This document shows, one piece after another, positions 22,672 through 30,560 of a stretch of DNA of 33,051 nt (within the stretch, counting starts at the first letter, position 1; the number at the start of each line of letters is the position of its first letter). A program made the position numbers and the translations under genes. This DNA is from Clostridia bacterium (GTDB lineage: Bacteria > Bacillota > Clostridia > Christensenellales > Aristaeellaceae): assembly GCA_017410445.1 (NCBI GenBank), contig JAFQQU010000229.1, positions 1-33,051 of the forward strand, in the 5' to 3' direction. The notes beneath the pieces are model-generated. The model saw only the letters and a program-made list of their open reading frames with translations, did not search any database and had not been told where the DNA came from.

Positions 22672-23247
22672 ATGAGCATCAGCAACATCGATTTACAGCG
22701 TTATCACCGCCTGAACAGCACAGCCCTCCAGAGTTCAACAGTGTTTTTCGGCTCAGACTGCTTTGCAAATATCCCCGTAGGTGAATTGTCTCAGGATTTG
22801 GGTTCGGACACACTGGTATACAACCGCAGTCTGACGCATCTTACCGTTTCGGACGCCGCGGATGCATCCGAGGAATGCATATACCCGCTGCATCCTTCCC
22901 GCTTATTCATAAATCTGGGCGAAACCGATTTGACCGCCCCGGATTTCAGCCTCGAAAAGTTTATCGCATCCTATGAATGGTTTCTGTATACGCTCAACAG
23001 CCGCCTGAAGGGCTCTGCGCAGATATATATTGTATCTGTCCTTTCTTCTCATCCCCTGACTCACGCCGTCAACGATGCGCTCATCAAACTATCCGATGAT
23101 ACAGGCTGCACATATGTCGACATAACACGCGCGGCTTCCGCCGCAAATATCGAAGTCTGCATCTTTCAAACGCTCCGCCATTTCTTTCGCAGAAAGAGAA
23201 TCAACCTGACCGAAGCATTTCAAATCGCTCAGCACTCCTCCATCTGA
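22672..23247 (+). CDS. SGNH-like protein, probable pseudoenzyme
   Basis: A 191-residue protein starting at ATG 22672 behind AGGAGG. The fold markers of SGNH hydrolases are present in order (VFFGSDCFANIP, VYNRSLTHL, RLFINLGETDL, IYIVSVLSSHP). The block I nucleophile position, usually GDS or GSS, reads GSD; the block II glycine pair after YNR is replaced by SLT; and the Asp-x-x-His of block V is not visible at the C-terminus. Catalysis is therefore unlikely, and it may bind a glycan or partner instead. Cotranscribed with the SemiSWEET-like gene. Loss of residues by decay is the alternative. Confidence 0.65.
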   Translation: MSISNIDLQRYHRLNSTALQSSTVFFGSDCFANIPVGELSQDLGSDTLVYNRSLTHLTVSDAADASEECIYPLHPSRLFINLGETDLTAPDFSLEKFIASYEWFLYTLNSRLKGSAQIYIVSVLSSHPLTHAVNDALIKLSDDTGCTYVDITRAASAANIEVCIFQTLRHFFRRKRINLTEAFQIAQHSSI

Positions 23248-23250
23248 ACC

Positions 23251-23298
23251 GAAGAAGGCGTCTCCCGTTCCGTTTCCGGACTGGAAGACGCCTTCTTC
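23251..23298 (+). terminator. Rho-independent terminator
   Basis: GAAGAAGGCGTCT (23251-23263) is the exact inverse of AGACGCCTTCTTC (23286-23298), followed by ATTTGTTCTTTT. It ends the SemiSWEET/SGNH-like operon and faces the convergent serine hydrolase gene. Confidence 0.85.
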
Positions 23299-23308
23299 AT
23301 TTGTTCTT

Positions 23309-24775
23309 TTACTTTTCTCTCATGCCGCTCGCAAATCCCTGATACTCCTCCAGGAACCACTCCGCCGTCTTCTGCATGATGACCGTCACCGTATCATCCT
23401 CAAAGACAATGTGCATCTTGACGGAGCCGAAGTAATCGTCCGTCACCCACACATGCGCCGCCAGACTGGTCTCGTCCGCCCATGCGGCAGTGCACAGGCA
23501 GTCATACTGAATGCCCGGAATATGCCTGATCTGTTTGCCGTAGTAATTCTTCTGCGGGAATTTCTGCGCGTGAACGCCGCCGATTGCGAATTTCAGCTCG
23601 CACTCGCCCTGTTCATTCTCATACTGCATGGTCGCTTCGCCGTCCGCAAATACAAACCGCATCCACTTGATGCCCATCGGATTCTCATCCATGATGAACT
23701 TCGCGCCATTCCATTCGGCAGCGCGGGTCGACGTCAGTCCGCCGCATTCAGGCATGACATGCAGACCCTCGATACGCCGCTTCAGCGCCTCAGAATCGCC
23801 CGCGGCAGGCATAGCCCGGCTCCCATCCAGATAGGGATAAACTTCCGTCCACAGAGCGTTCAGGATGACGCTCGCGCCGGTCTTGACCTCCTGCGTATCA
23901 CCATTGGTGATCAGGATGAAGTCGTATTTCGGCAGACAGATGGCGAACTGGCTGCCCATGCCGTTCATCGCAAAGCCGCCGTTGCGCGTGCACCAGAACT
24001 GATATCCGTATCCGAACTGCCATTCGGGATCGGCCTCGGAGGTGCGGTTGTCGATCTGCCGGGTGGTCGCTTCACGGATGTACCATTCGGGAATCAGCTG
24101 CTTTCCCTCATGCTTGCCGCCGTGCATGCAGCACTGCGCCACGCGCGCCAGATCCATCGCCGTGACCATGACGCCCGAGCCGCCCCACGAGCCGCCCTCA
24201 GGCCGCTGAACGCACCATACATCCTTGCTCACGCCCAGAGGATCAAGGAATCTCGGCCTGAGGTACTCCAGGAAAGGTTCTCCAGCCAGCTTCTCTACAA
24301 TCGCATTGAGCACGACGGTGGCCGCCGTGTCATAGCTGAATACGCGGCCCGCCCGGTGCGAGGGCTTTCTGTTGAAGAAAGTAGCCACCCAGTCAGCATC
24401 GCGGTTGTCGTAGGAACATCGGTTATGGCAGGTGGACATCATCAGAAGATCGCGCACGGTCATCTCAAGAATATACGGATGCGGATTCTCCGGCAGCTTC
24501 TCCGGGAAATAGTCCGCGACATGATCCTCCAGAGATAGCCTGCCCTCTCCGATCATCACGCCGACCGCAATCGACACAAAGCTCTTGCTCACCGAATACA
24601 TGCGGTGCTTTCTGTCCGCATGAAATGGCTTCCAATAAGCCTCGGCCAGAATGCCGCCGTTTTTGATCATCACAAAATCGTGCATGCACAGCCGGCTTCC
24701 TTCCAGCCGGTCAATGAACCGTTCAATCGCACCGGACGGGATTCCGGCCTGTTCGGGCTCGGTGTAATACAGCAT
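23309..24775 (-). CDS. Serine hydrolase, class C beta-lactamase-like
   Basis: A 488-residue protein with ATG 24775 (MLYYTEPEQAG); the upstream GTG frame start lies within the AAGGAGG ribosome site. The Ser-x-x-Lys motif is SVSK (61-64), and the Tyr-x-Asn motif appears as FSYDT, with Tyr148 and Thr150 in place of Asn. The transpeptidase-like domain spans about 10-330, followed by a C-terminal beta-rich domain of about 150 residues (MGIKWMRFVFADGEAT). No signal peptide is present, so it acts in the cytoplasm, as many esterase-type members do. It follows the threonine-aldolase-like gene by 43 bases and is probably in its operon. Confidence 0.88.
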   Translation of the reverse strand: MLYYTEPEQAGIPSGAIERFIDRLEGSRLCMHDFVMIKNGGILAEAYWKPFHADRKHRMYSVSKSFVSIAVGVMIGEGRLSLEDHVADYFPEKLPENPHPYILEMTVRDLLMMSTCHNRCSYDNRDADWVATFFNRKPSHRAGRVFSYDTAATVVLNAIVEKLAGEPFLEYLRPRFLDPLGVSKDVWCVQRPEGGSWGGSGVMVTAMDLARVAQCCMHGGKHEGKQLIPEWYIREATTRQIDNRTSEADPEWQFGYGYQFWCTRNGGFAMNGMGSQFAICLPKYDFILITNGDTQEVKTGASVILNALWTEVYPYLDGSRAMPAAGDSEALKRRIEGLHVMPECGGLTSTRAAEWNGAKFIMDENPMGIKWMRFVFADGEATMQYENEQGECELKFAIGGVHAQKFPQKNYYGKQIRHIPGIQYDCLCTAAWADETSLAAHVWVTDDYFGSVKMHIVFEDDTVTVIMQKTAEWFLEEYQGFASGMREK

Positions 24776-24818
24776 CTTCCAAACCTCCTTCACAGTCGTG
24801 AGCGGATCAGAATCAGAG

Positions 24819-25859
24819 TCAGATCGCGCGGTCCTGCATCAGATCAAGCAGCTTGTCTACATTTTCTTCGGTAGTTGCCCAGCTGGTCGCGAGGCGGATA
24901 ACAGTATGCTCGTCGTCCGGCTTCTCCCATACGCTGAACATCACATGCTCTCTGAGCGCTTCAACCTCTTCATTTTCCAGAACAATGAACTGCTGGTTCG
25001 TCGGCGAATCGATATAGAAGGAATATCCCTTGGCTTCGAGGCCCTTGCGGAGCTTTTCAGCCATATCGATCGCATGTCGGCTGATCTCAAAATACAGATT
25101 GTCGGTGAACAGCGCGTCAAACTGAACGCCCAGCACGCGTCCCTTCGCCAGCATCGCGCCATGCTGCTTGACGATGGTCATGAAGCACTTAGGCGCGTTC
25201 TTCTTCGTGAATACAACCGCTTCGCCGCACAGCGCGCCGACCTTCGTACCGCCGATATAGAAGGCGTCGCAGTACTCGGCGATGACGGGCAGAGTAACGT
25301 CCGTGCGGTAGCTGGCCAGTCCGTAGCCCATACGCGCGCCGTCCATGTACAGAGGAATATCAAACCGGCGGCAGACCGCGGAAATGGAAGCCAGCTCGTC
25401 CTTCGTGTAGAGCGTGCCGTACTCTGTCGGGTGAGAGATATACACCATGCCCGGGTGCACCATGTGGCTGTGCGTCTCGTCGGCCCAGAAGGCTTCGAGG
25501 TAGTCCTCCAGTTCGCCCGCGCGGATTTTGCCCTCATGCTGCGGAATGGCCAGCACCTTATGCCCGGTGAACTCGATCGCGCCGGCTTCATGGCCGTTTA
25601 CATGGCCGGTCACCGCAGATACAACGCCCTCATACTTGGCGAGCATCGAATCGATGACCACCATATTGGTCTGCGTGCCGCCGACCAGGAAGAACACATC
25701 CGCCTCAGGGCATTCGCAGGCTGCACGGATCTTTTCGCGGGCGCTCTGGCAGTATTTGTCCTCGCTGTAACCGGGGACCTGAATCAGATTGGTCTCCATC
25801 AGTTTTTCAAGCACCTTGATATGGGCGCCCTCGTTGTAATCGCAGGAAAAAGAAAGCAT
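24819..25859 (-). CDS. Threonine aldolase/beta-eliminating lyase family PLP enzyme
   Basis: A 346-residue fold type I PLP enzyme. The Schiff-base lysine is K206 in YIGGTKVGAL; MDGARMG (172-178) holds the PLP-binding Asp/Arg pair; VNGHEAGAIE (88-97) provides the ring-stacking His region. Length and motifs fit low-specificity L-threonine aldolase, which splits threonine into glycine and acetaldehyde; other beta-hydroxy amino acids or a beta-lyase reaction are possible. Ribosome site GGGAGGAG precedes ATG 25859, and a SigA promoter lies just upstream. Confidence 0.88.
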   Translation of the reverse strand: MLSFSCDYNEGAHIKVLEKLMETNLIQVPGYSEDKYCQSAREKIRAACECPEADVFFLVGGTQTNMVVIDSMLAKYEGVVSAVTGHVNGHEAGAIEFTGHKVLAIPQHEGKIRAGELEDYLEAFWADETHSHMVHPGMVYISHPTEYGTLYTKDELASISAVCRRFDIPLYMDGARMGYGLASYRTDVTLPVIAEYCDAFYIGGTKVGALCGEAVVFTKKNAPKCFMTIVKQHGAMLAKGRVLGVQFDALFTDNLYFEISRHAIDMAEKLRKGLEAKGYSFYIDSPTNQQFIVLENEEVEALREHVMFSVWEKPDDEHTVIRLATSWATTEENVDKLLDLMQDRAI

Positions 25860-25898
25860 TGAGAAAACTCCTCCCGAATAATTGTGGTTTGTTTTTAC

Positions 25899-25927
25899 AT
25901 TATATCATGTTTCTCCTGCATATTCAA
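25899..25927 (-). promoter_or_regulatory. Promoter of the aldolase/serine hydrolase pair
   Basis: Minus-strand TTGAAT (plus 25922-25927), 17 bp and TATAAT (plus 25899-25904), about 40 bases before the start codon. Confidence 0.75.
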
Positions 25928-25966
25928 TCAGACTGAAAAGAATTATGGATTCTACTATCCCCTACA

Positions 25967-25995
25967 TTGACAAGCCGGATACCGGACCGTATAAT
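25967..25995 (+). promoter_or_regulatory. Perfect consensus SigA promoter
   Basis: TTGACA (25967-25972), exactly 17 bp, then TATAAT (25990-25995). Both hexamers are full consensus, expected to be very strong unless repressed. It drives the 127-residue acidic protein, whose ATG is 34 bases downstream. Confidence 0.9.
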
Positions 25996-26028
25996 GGTTC
26001 CATACCTCATGCAAAAGGAGTGAACAGA

Positions 26029-26412
26029 ATGAACCTGAACAGATTCAAGGAGATGTCCGGTGAAATCGTTATCCAGCCCATGCTGGACTACATGAAATAC
26101 TTCGAAGAAGACGGCGAAGAATGCCCGTATACCACTGAGCACGTCAAGCAATGCGAAACGCTGCTCAACGGTTACCTCAGCGCATTGGCTGCCCTTGCGG
26201 CCCCGACCGATGAAGCCATCATGTCTCTGGTCGAAGAAGTCATTCTCGCGCTCAACGAACTGAACAACGACACAGAGGATTCCCTGATCGAAACCGAAGC
26301 GCGTGAGGCGCTCTGGCAGGTTATTCAGGAAAGCGCCGTTGAATGCGGCCTGAGCGATGAATGCATCGAAGCAAATGAAGGCGACATCACCGGTGAATGG
26401 CGCGATTGGTAA
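26029..26412 (+). CDS. Acidic 127-residue protein of unknown function
   Basis: ATG 26029 follows AAAAGGAG by eight bases. The product (MNLNRFKEMSGEIV) is predicted all-helical and strongly acidic: Glu and Asp make up about a quarter of residues. There is no signal peptide or membrane segment. Motifs such as NGYLSALAAL and EEVILALNELNND suggest a helical bundle; size and acidity resemble immunity or inhibitor proteins, but no cognate toxin is adjacent. Four cysteines are scattered. Monocistronic behind a perfect consensus promoter and before a strong terminator. No family recognised. Confidence 0.8.
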   Translation: MNLNRFKEMSGEIVIQPMLDYMKYFEEDGEECPYTTEHVKQCETLLNGYLSALAALAAPTDEAIMSLVEEVILALNELNNDTEDSLIETEAREALWQVIQESAVECGLSDECIEANEGDITGEWRDW

Positions 26413-26438
26413 TCTGTCCGAATCAAATACATACATAA

Positions 26439-26479
26439 AAAACCGCCTGTACAAGCGCTTGCTCCGTACAGGCGGTTTT
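26439..26479. terminator. Bidirectional terminator
   Basis: AAAACCGCCTGTAC (26439-26452) is the exact inverse of GTACAGGCGGTTTT (26466-26479). It serves the acidic-protein gene (plus) and the oxidoreductase gene (minus), which ends at 26488. Confidence 0.95.
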
Positions 26480-26487
26480 AAGTATCA

Positions 26488-27588
26488 TCAATCGAAGTAT
26501 ACCGGCTTTCCGGTCTTGGCGGATTCGTAAATGGCCTCCAGCAGCTGAGTGACCACATAGGCCTGTTCAGGCTTGGTGATCAGCGGCTTGGTGTCGTCCA
26601 TAACATGAGCGATCCACATGGCTGCCTCAACCTCGGCAGCAGTTCCGCCCAGATCGCCGTCAAAGAAAGCGACATTGGCAGTAGTCAGGTCGGGCTCGGT
26701 GATGTAGGTCTTGGAATACTTCTCGCCGTTGATGCGAAGGCCGCCGTCCGGGCCCTTGCCCATCATATCCGCACCGGCCTTGTCGCCGCACAGAATGGTC
26801 TTTGCTTCGTTGACCTGCAGGGTGTTCAGCGCCCAGCTGGCCTCGAGGTAGATCGTCGCGCCGTTCTTCATCTTGATCATGCCGAACGCGGAATCTTCAA
26901 CCGTGAACTTCTTGGGATCCCAGCTGCCCCACGCATTTGCAGCATTCTCATTGTCCGCCAGCTTGCGGTAAACGGAGCCTACGACCATCTGCGGCTCGTA
27001 GTTGTCCATCTCCCACAGGGTCAGATCCAGCGCATGAGTACCGATGTCGATCAGCGGACCGCCGCCCTGATTCTCGGCGTCCAGGAATACGCCCCAGGTC
27101 GGAACAGCGCGGCGGCGCACAGCCTGAGCGCGGGCGTAGTAAATCTCGCCCAGCTCGCCGTTCTCGCACATTCTCTTCAGATACATGCTGTTCTGACGGA
27201 AACGGCTCTGATAGCCGATGGTCAGCTTCTTGCCGGTGCGCTTGGCCGCGTCCAGCATCTTCTTCGCTTCAGCAGAGTTGATCGCCATAGGCTTCTCGCA
27301 CATAACATGCTTTCCGGCTTCCAGCGCATCAACCGTAATGAAAGAATGCTGCTTGTTGGGCGTCAGAACATGCACGACGTCGATGTCATCGCGTGCAATG
27401 AGCTCTTTGTAGTCAGTATAGACCGCCGCGCCTTCGACGCCGAATTCCTTCGCAGCCTGCTCCGCACGCTCAACGACGATGTCGCAGAAAGCGACCATTT
27501 CTACAGCCTTCAGCTTTTTCAGCGCGGGCATATGCTTGTTGTTTGCGATGCCGCCGCAGCCGATAATACCAATTCTAACCTTATCCAT
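26488..27588 (-). CDS. Gfo/Idh/MocA-family oxidoreductase
   Basis: A 366-residue NAD(P)-dependent sugar or inositol dehydrogenase. The Rossmann motif GCGGIANNKH (10-19) and the family hallmark CEKPMA (E98, K99, P100) are present; GGPLIDIGTHALDL carries the expected catalytic His in the C-terminal domain. Ribosome site GGGAGG precedes ATG 27588 and a good promoter lies upstream. It sits beside a sugar importer on the same strand, but a terminator and its own promoter separate them, so it is probably regulated on its own. Confidence 0.93.
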   Translation of the reverse strand: MDKVRIGIIGCGGIANNKHMPALKKLKAVEMVAFCDIVVERAEQAAKEFGVEGAAVYTDYKELIARDDIDVVHVLTPNKQHSFITVDALEAGKHVMCEKPMAINSAEAKKMLDAAKRTGKKLTIGYQSRFRQNSMYLKRMCENGELGEIYYARAQAVRRRAVPTWGVFLDAENQGGGPLIDIGTHALDLTLWEMDNYEPQMVVGSVYRKLADNENAANAWGSWDPKKFTVEDSAFGMIKMKNGATIYLEASWALNTLQVNEAKTILCGDKAGADMMGKGPDGGLRINGEKYSKTYITEPDLTTANVAFFDGDLGGTAAEVEAAMWIAHVMDDTKPLITKPEQAYVVTQLLEAIYESAKTGKPVYFD

Positions 27589-27645
27589 GTCCGGTTCCTC
27601 CCATCAGAATCAACGCATCTCTATTCATTAGGACAATATGTATCT

Positions 27646-27674
27646 ATTATACAGAATACAGACACATTTGCCAA
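27646..27674 (-). promoter_or_regulatory. Promoter of the oxidoreductase gene
   Basis: Minus-strand TTGGCA (plus 27669-27674), 17 bp and TATAAT (plus 27646-27651). Confidence 0.8.
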
Positions 27675-27735
27675 CCCCAAACAAACCTTTTATCCGATCA
27701 GATTTTCAGCTTTGCGCTTCAATTTTGATACGAAA

Positions 27736-27769
27736 ACGCCGGCGACAATCAAACGACTGTCGCCGGCGT
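27736..27769 (-). terminator. Terminator of the sugar ABC operon
   Basis: ACGCCGGCGACA (27736-27747) is the inverse of TGTCGCCGGCGT (27758-27769), with TTTTCG following on the minus strand. Confidence 0.9.
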
Positions 27770-27810
27770 GTGTCAACTATTCAGCTGACCGTTTCAGGCC
27801 TCAGAGCTTA

Positions 27811-29535
27811 TTACTTGCCGTACTGACGGGCATAAGCGGTGTTGGCAACTTCCAGAATGCCCTCAACGCCGATGGTGTTCAGCTCAGCGTAGAAAGCATC
27901 GGGGTTGTCCAGCATGGAGGGCTGGCCCAGAACGTACAGGGAACGCTGCTCGTTAACGAAGGTGCGCAGGGTGCTGCGGACTTCGCCCCACTCAGCGGAC
28001 TCATCAGCAGAGAAGTTGAGGTTCGGGCAGTAGGTGTTCTCGTCGGGCTTAACGGACTGCATGTAAGCAGTGGCCAGGCCCTGCCAGTTCTGAGTGGTTA
28101 CTTCGTAGCCGTCCGGATACTCGGCGTTGGCCGGGTACTTCTTAACGGTAGCGATCTTGCACTCTTCGTAGCCAGAGAAGTAAGGCATCGCATCGTACCA
28201 GTTGACATTCTGAACCTCGCCGAATACGTTGACGGGGCCGTCGAAGCCGGTCTTGGTCGCGGTGATGTACTTCATCTCATAGCCCATCTGACCCCAGATG
28301 AACTCGAGCTCGGCGCCGGGATTGGCAGCCAGGTAGGTGTCGGTGGTCATCCAGTTTTCGTTCTCAACGCCGAAACGGCCGCGCATGTAGCCCTCTTCCT
28401 GGAACTGGAAGTCGCCTACACGGAAAGCCAGCTCGGGCTGCTCGCAGTCAGCGGTAACAACCCACTGAATGTTGGTAGCGGAAGCAGCGAAAGCGACGGA
28501 CTGATAGCCATTGGGGCCAACCAGAGGATTGATGGTGCGATAGCGCTGCTTGGCCAGCTGGGTCTCGGAGCCTTCCTCGCCGCCGAAGAAGCCCAGGGAG
28601 GAGTCGAACAGGCAGCCGACCAGGTTGTTGTTGTTAGCAGCAACAGCGATGATGTCGGGGCGGGCATAGGTGAAAGCCTCTTTGCCCATCAGGCCTTCGG
28701 AGACCAGCATGCGCAGGTAGTTGCAGGCATCCAGCCACTCGGGCTGCAGGTAGGAAGCAGTAACCTTGCCATCCTTGATCATCCACATGTCGTTGTCGCC
28801 TTCGTGGACGAAAGCATTGGTCAGGTACTTAACGGGGTTGCCGCCCCAGGAAGAGGAGCCCAGCAGCGGGATTTCGTCATCAGCAACACCGTTGCCGTTG
28901 GCGTCTTCGTCACGGAAGCGACGGAGCATCTCGGTGAACTCATCGATGGTGGTGGGCAGCTCTTCGATACCCAGGTTGTTCAGGTATACGGTGTTGACCC
29001 ACAGCTTGTACTTGGTCTCGTTGGTCAGAGACAGCTGAATTTTCGGTACGCCCAGGATCTTGCCGTCGGCAGAGGTGATGTTGCCGATCAGGTAGAGCTC
29101 GGGATAAGCCGCATCAGCCTTCAGGGTGTTGTAGGCAGCGCCGTTCTCGTAGTACTCGGTGCAGTCGATGATGCCGCCGGCATCTTCGAACATCAGCGCG
29201 TTATCCAGGGAGATACCGCGGCAGATGATATCCGGGAGCTTGTCGCCGGTCTGAATCATGATGTTCAGCTTGGCGTCAGACTCAACGGGGGGCAGGAACT
29301 CGAAGGAAAGGTCTACATTGCAGCTTTCCTCGATCCACTTGGTGTAAGCGTTGTTGTCCCAATCGCTTACGTAGTCGCTGGAGGCAGTCAGAACAGACAG
29401 CGGATAGGGTTCGGAACCGGTCCAGATCGGCAGAACGCCGGGCTCGGACAGACCGCCTTCGTCAGCGGTCGCGGGCATAGCCATCATGGACAGAGCCAGG
29501 GCCAGCACCAGGATGAACGCGAAGAACTTTTTCAT
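27811..29535 (-). CDS. Extracellular sugar-binding protein of the LplA type
   Basis: A 574-residue solute-binding protein of the large (CUT1, LplA/YtcQ) class. The signal peptide MKKFFAFILVLALALSMMAM ends in a PATADEGG site typical of signal peptidase I. No cysteine is near it, unlike the lipoprotein signal expected in a Gram-positive. DANGNGVADDEIP (211-223) is the Asp-rich calcium-binding-like loop common in this family. It is the last gene of the three-gene operon, 81 bases after the second permease. A short hairpin (AGGC/GCCT) in that gap may uncouple its higher expression from the permeases. Substrates of relatives are oligosaccharides. Confidence 0.92.
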   Translation of the reverse strand: MKKFFAFILVLALALSMMAMPATADEGGLSEPGVLPIWTGSEPYPLSVLTASSDYVSDWDNNAYTKWIEESCNVDLSFEFLPPVESDAKLNIMIQTGDKLPDIICRGISLDNALMFEDAGGIIDCTEYYENGAAYNTLKADAAYPELYLIGNITSADGKILGVPKIQLSLTNETKYKLWVNTVYLNNLGIEELPTTIDEFTEMLRRFRDEDANGNGVADDEIPLLGSSSWGGNPVKYLTNAFVHEGDNDMWMIKDGKVTASYLQPEWLDACNYLRMLVSEGLMGKEAFTYARPDIIAVAANNNNLVGCLFDSSLGFFGGEEGSETQLAKQRYRTINPLVGPNGYQSVAFAASATNIQWVVTADCEQPELAFRVGDFQFQEEGYMRGRFGVENENWMTTDTYLAANPGAELEFIWGQMGYEMKYITATKTGFDGPVNVFGEVQNVNWYDAMPYFSGYEECKIATVKKYPANAEYPDGYEVTTQNWQGLATAYMQSVKPDENTYCPNLNFSADESAEWGEVRSTLRTFVNEQRSLYVLGQPSMLDNPDAFYAELNTIGVEGILEVANTAYARQYGK

Positions 29536-29616
29536 AAACGTTCAATCTCCTTTCTTTATTTCACTAAAGGCTTGTTGCCTATAGCTTCGTTGGATTGCCA
29601 AGGTGTAAATTTTCAA

Positions 29617-30543
29617 TTAACCCTTGACGGAGCCGATCATGACGCCCTTCATGAAGTACTTCTTGACCCACGGATAGACGATCAGAATCGGTACGGAGGA
29701 AACAACGATCATGGCGTAGCGCATCAGGTCCATCATGGACTGGTTGTTCAGCATATCTTCCTGATTGGCGCCGACAGCGGCGGTGCTTACGGAAGCGCTG
29801 TTCAGAACGGCACGCAGGATCATCTGCAGCGGCCAGGTGAGCTCGTCGGTCAGGTAGATGAACGCCTGGAAGTAGGAGTTCCAGTGGCCAACGGCGTAGT
29901 ACAGGCACAGAACCGCCATAACGGTCTTGGACAGCGGGATAACGCAGTGGAAGAAGAACTTGAAGTCAGAGCAGCCGTCGATGTGAGCGGCTTCTTCCAG
30001 CTCATGCGGGATACCGTCGATGAAGGTACGGGCGATGATCATGTTGTGAACGCTCATCGCGCCGGGCAGGATCAGAACCAGAGGGTTGTTGACCAGGCCC
30101 AGGGACTTGTTCAGCAGGTAGGTCGGAATCAGACCGCCGCCGAACATGGTAGAGAACATCATCGCGCCCATGATCACGCCGCGGAAGGGCAGCGTCTTGC
30201 GGGCCAGAGGATAGGCACAGATCATGGTGATGGAGATGTTGATAAGCGTACCGCCGACCGTGTAACCGACGGAGTTCAGGAAGCAGCGCCAGAAGTTGCG
30301 GTAGGAGAACGCCAGCTTATAGCCTTCTACGGAAGCCTCAACCGGCCAGAACAGAACTTCACCGAAGTTAACGGCGCGGGCCGAGGAGAAAGAAGAAGCA
30401 ACGACGTTGATCAGCGGCAGAAGAACGATGATAGAAAACAGACCGAGGATCACGTTAGAGGTGACATACAGGACTTTATCGCCGAACGGAGCCTTGATGA
30501 CGTTGGACTTCTTCACAACAGACTTATGCGAAACAACACTCAT
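29617..30543 (-). CDS. Sugar ABC transporter permease, MalG/YtcP type
   Basis: A 308-residue permease with six hydrophobic segments. The start ATG 30543 (MSVVSHKS) is chosen for AAAGGAGG just upstream. The cytoplasmic EAA loop is ELEEAAHIDGCSDFKFFFHCVIPL, in parts ELEEAAHIDGCSD and CVIPL. The C-terminal PWVKKYFMKGVMIGSVKG ending is typical of YtcP-like carbohydrate permeases. It lies 17 bases after the first permease gene and pairs with it in the membrane. Confidence 0.93.
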   Translation of the reverse strand: MSVVSHKSVVKKSNVIKAPFGDKVLYVTSNVILGLFSIIVLLPLINVVASSFSSARAVNFGEVLFWPVEASVEGYKLAFSYRNFWRCFLNSVGYTVGGTLINISITMICAYPLARKTLPFRGVIMGAMMFSTMFGGGLIPTYLLNKSLGLVNNPLVLILPGAMSVHNMIIARTFIDGIPHELEEAAHIDGCSDFKFFFHCVIPLSKTVMAVLCLYYAVGHWNSYFQAFIYLTDELTWPLQMILRAVLNSASVSTAAVGANQEDMLNNQSMMDLMRYAMIVVSSVPILIVYPWVKKYFMKGVMIGSVKG

Positions 30544-30560
30544 TTCCGGATCCTCCTTTC

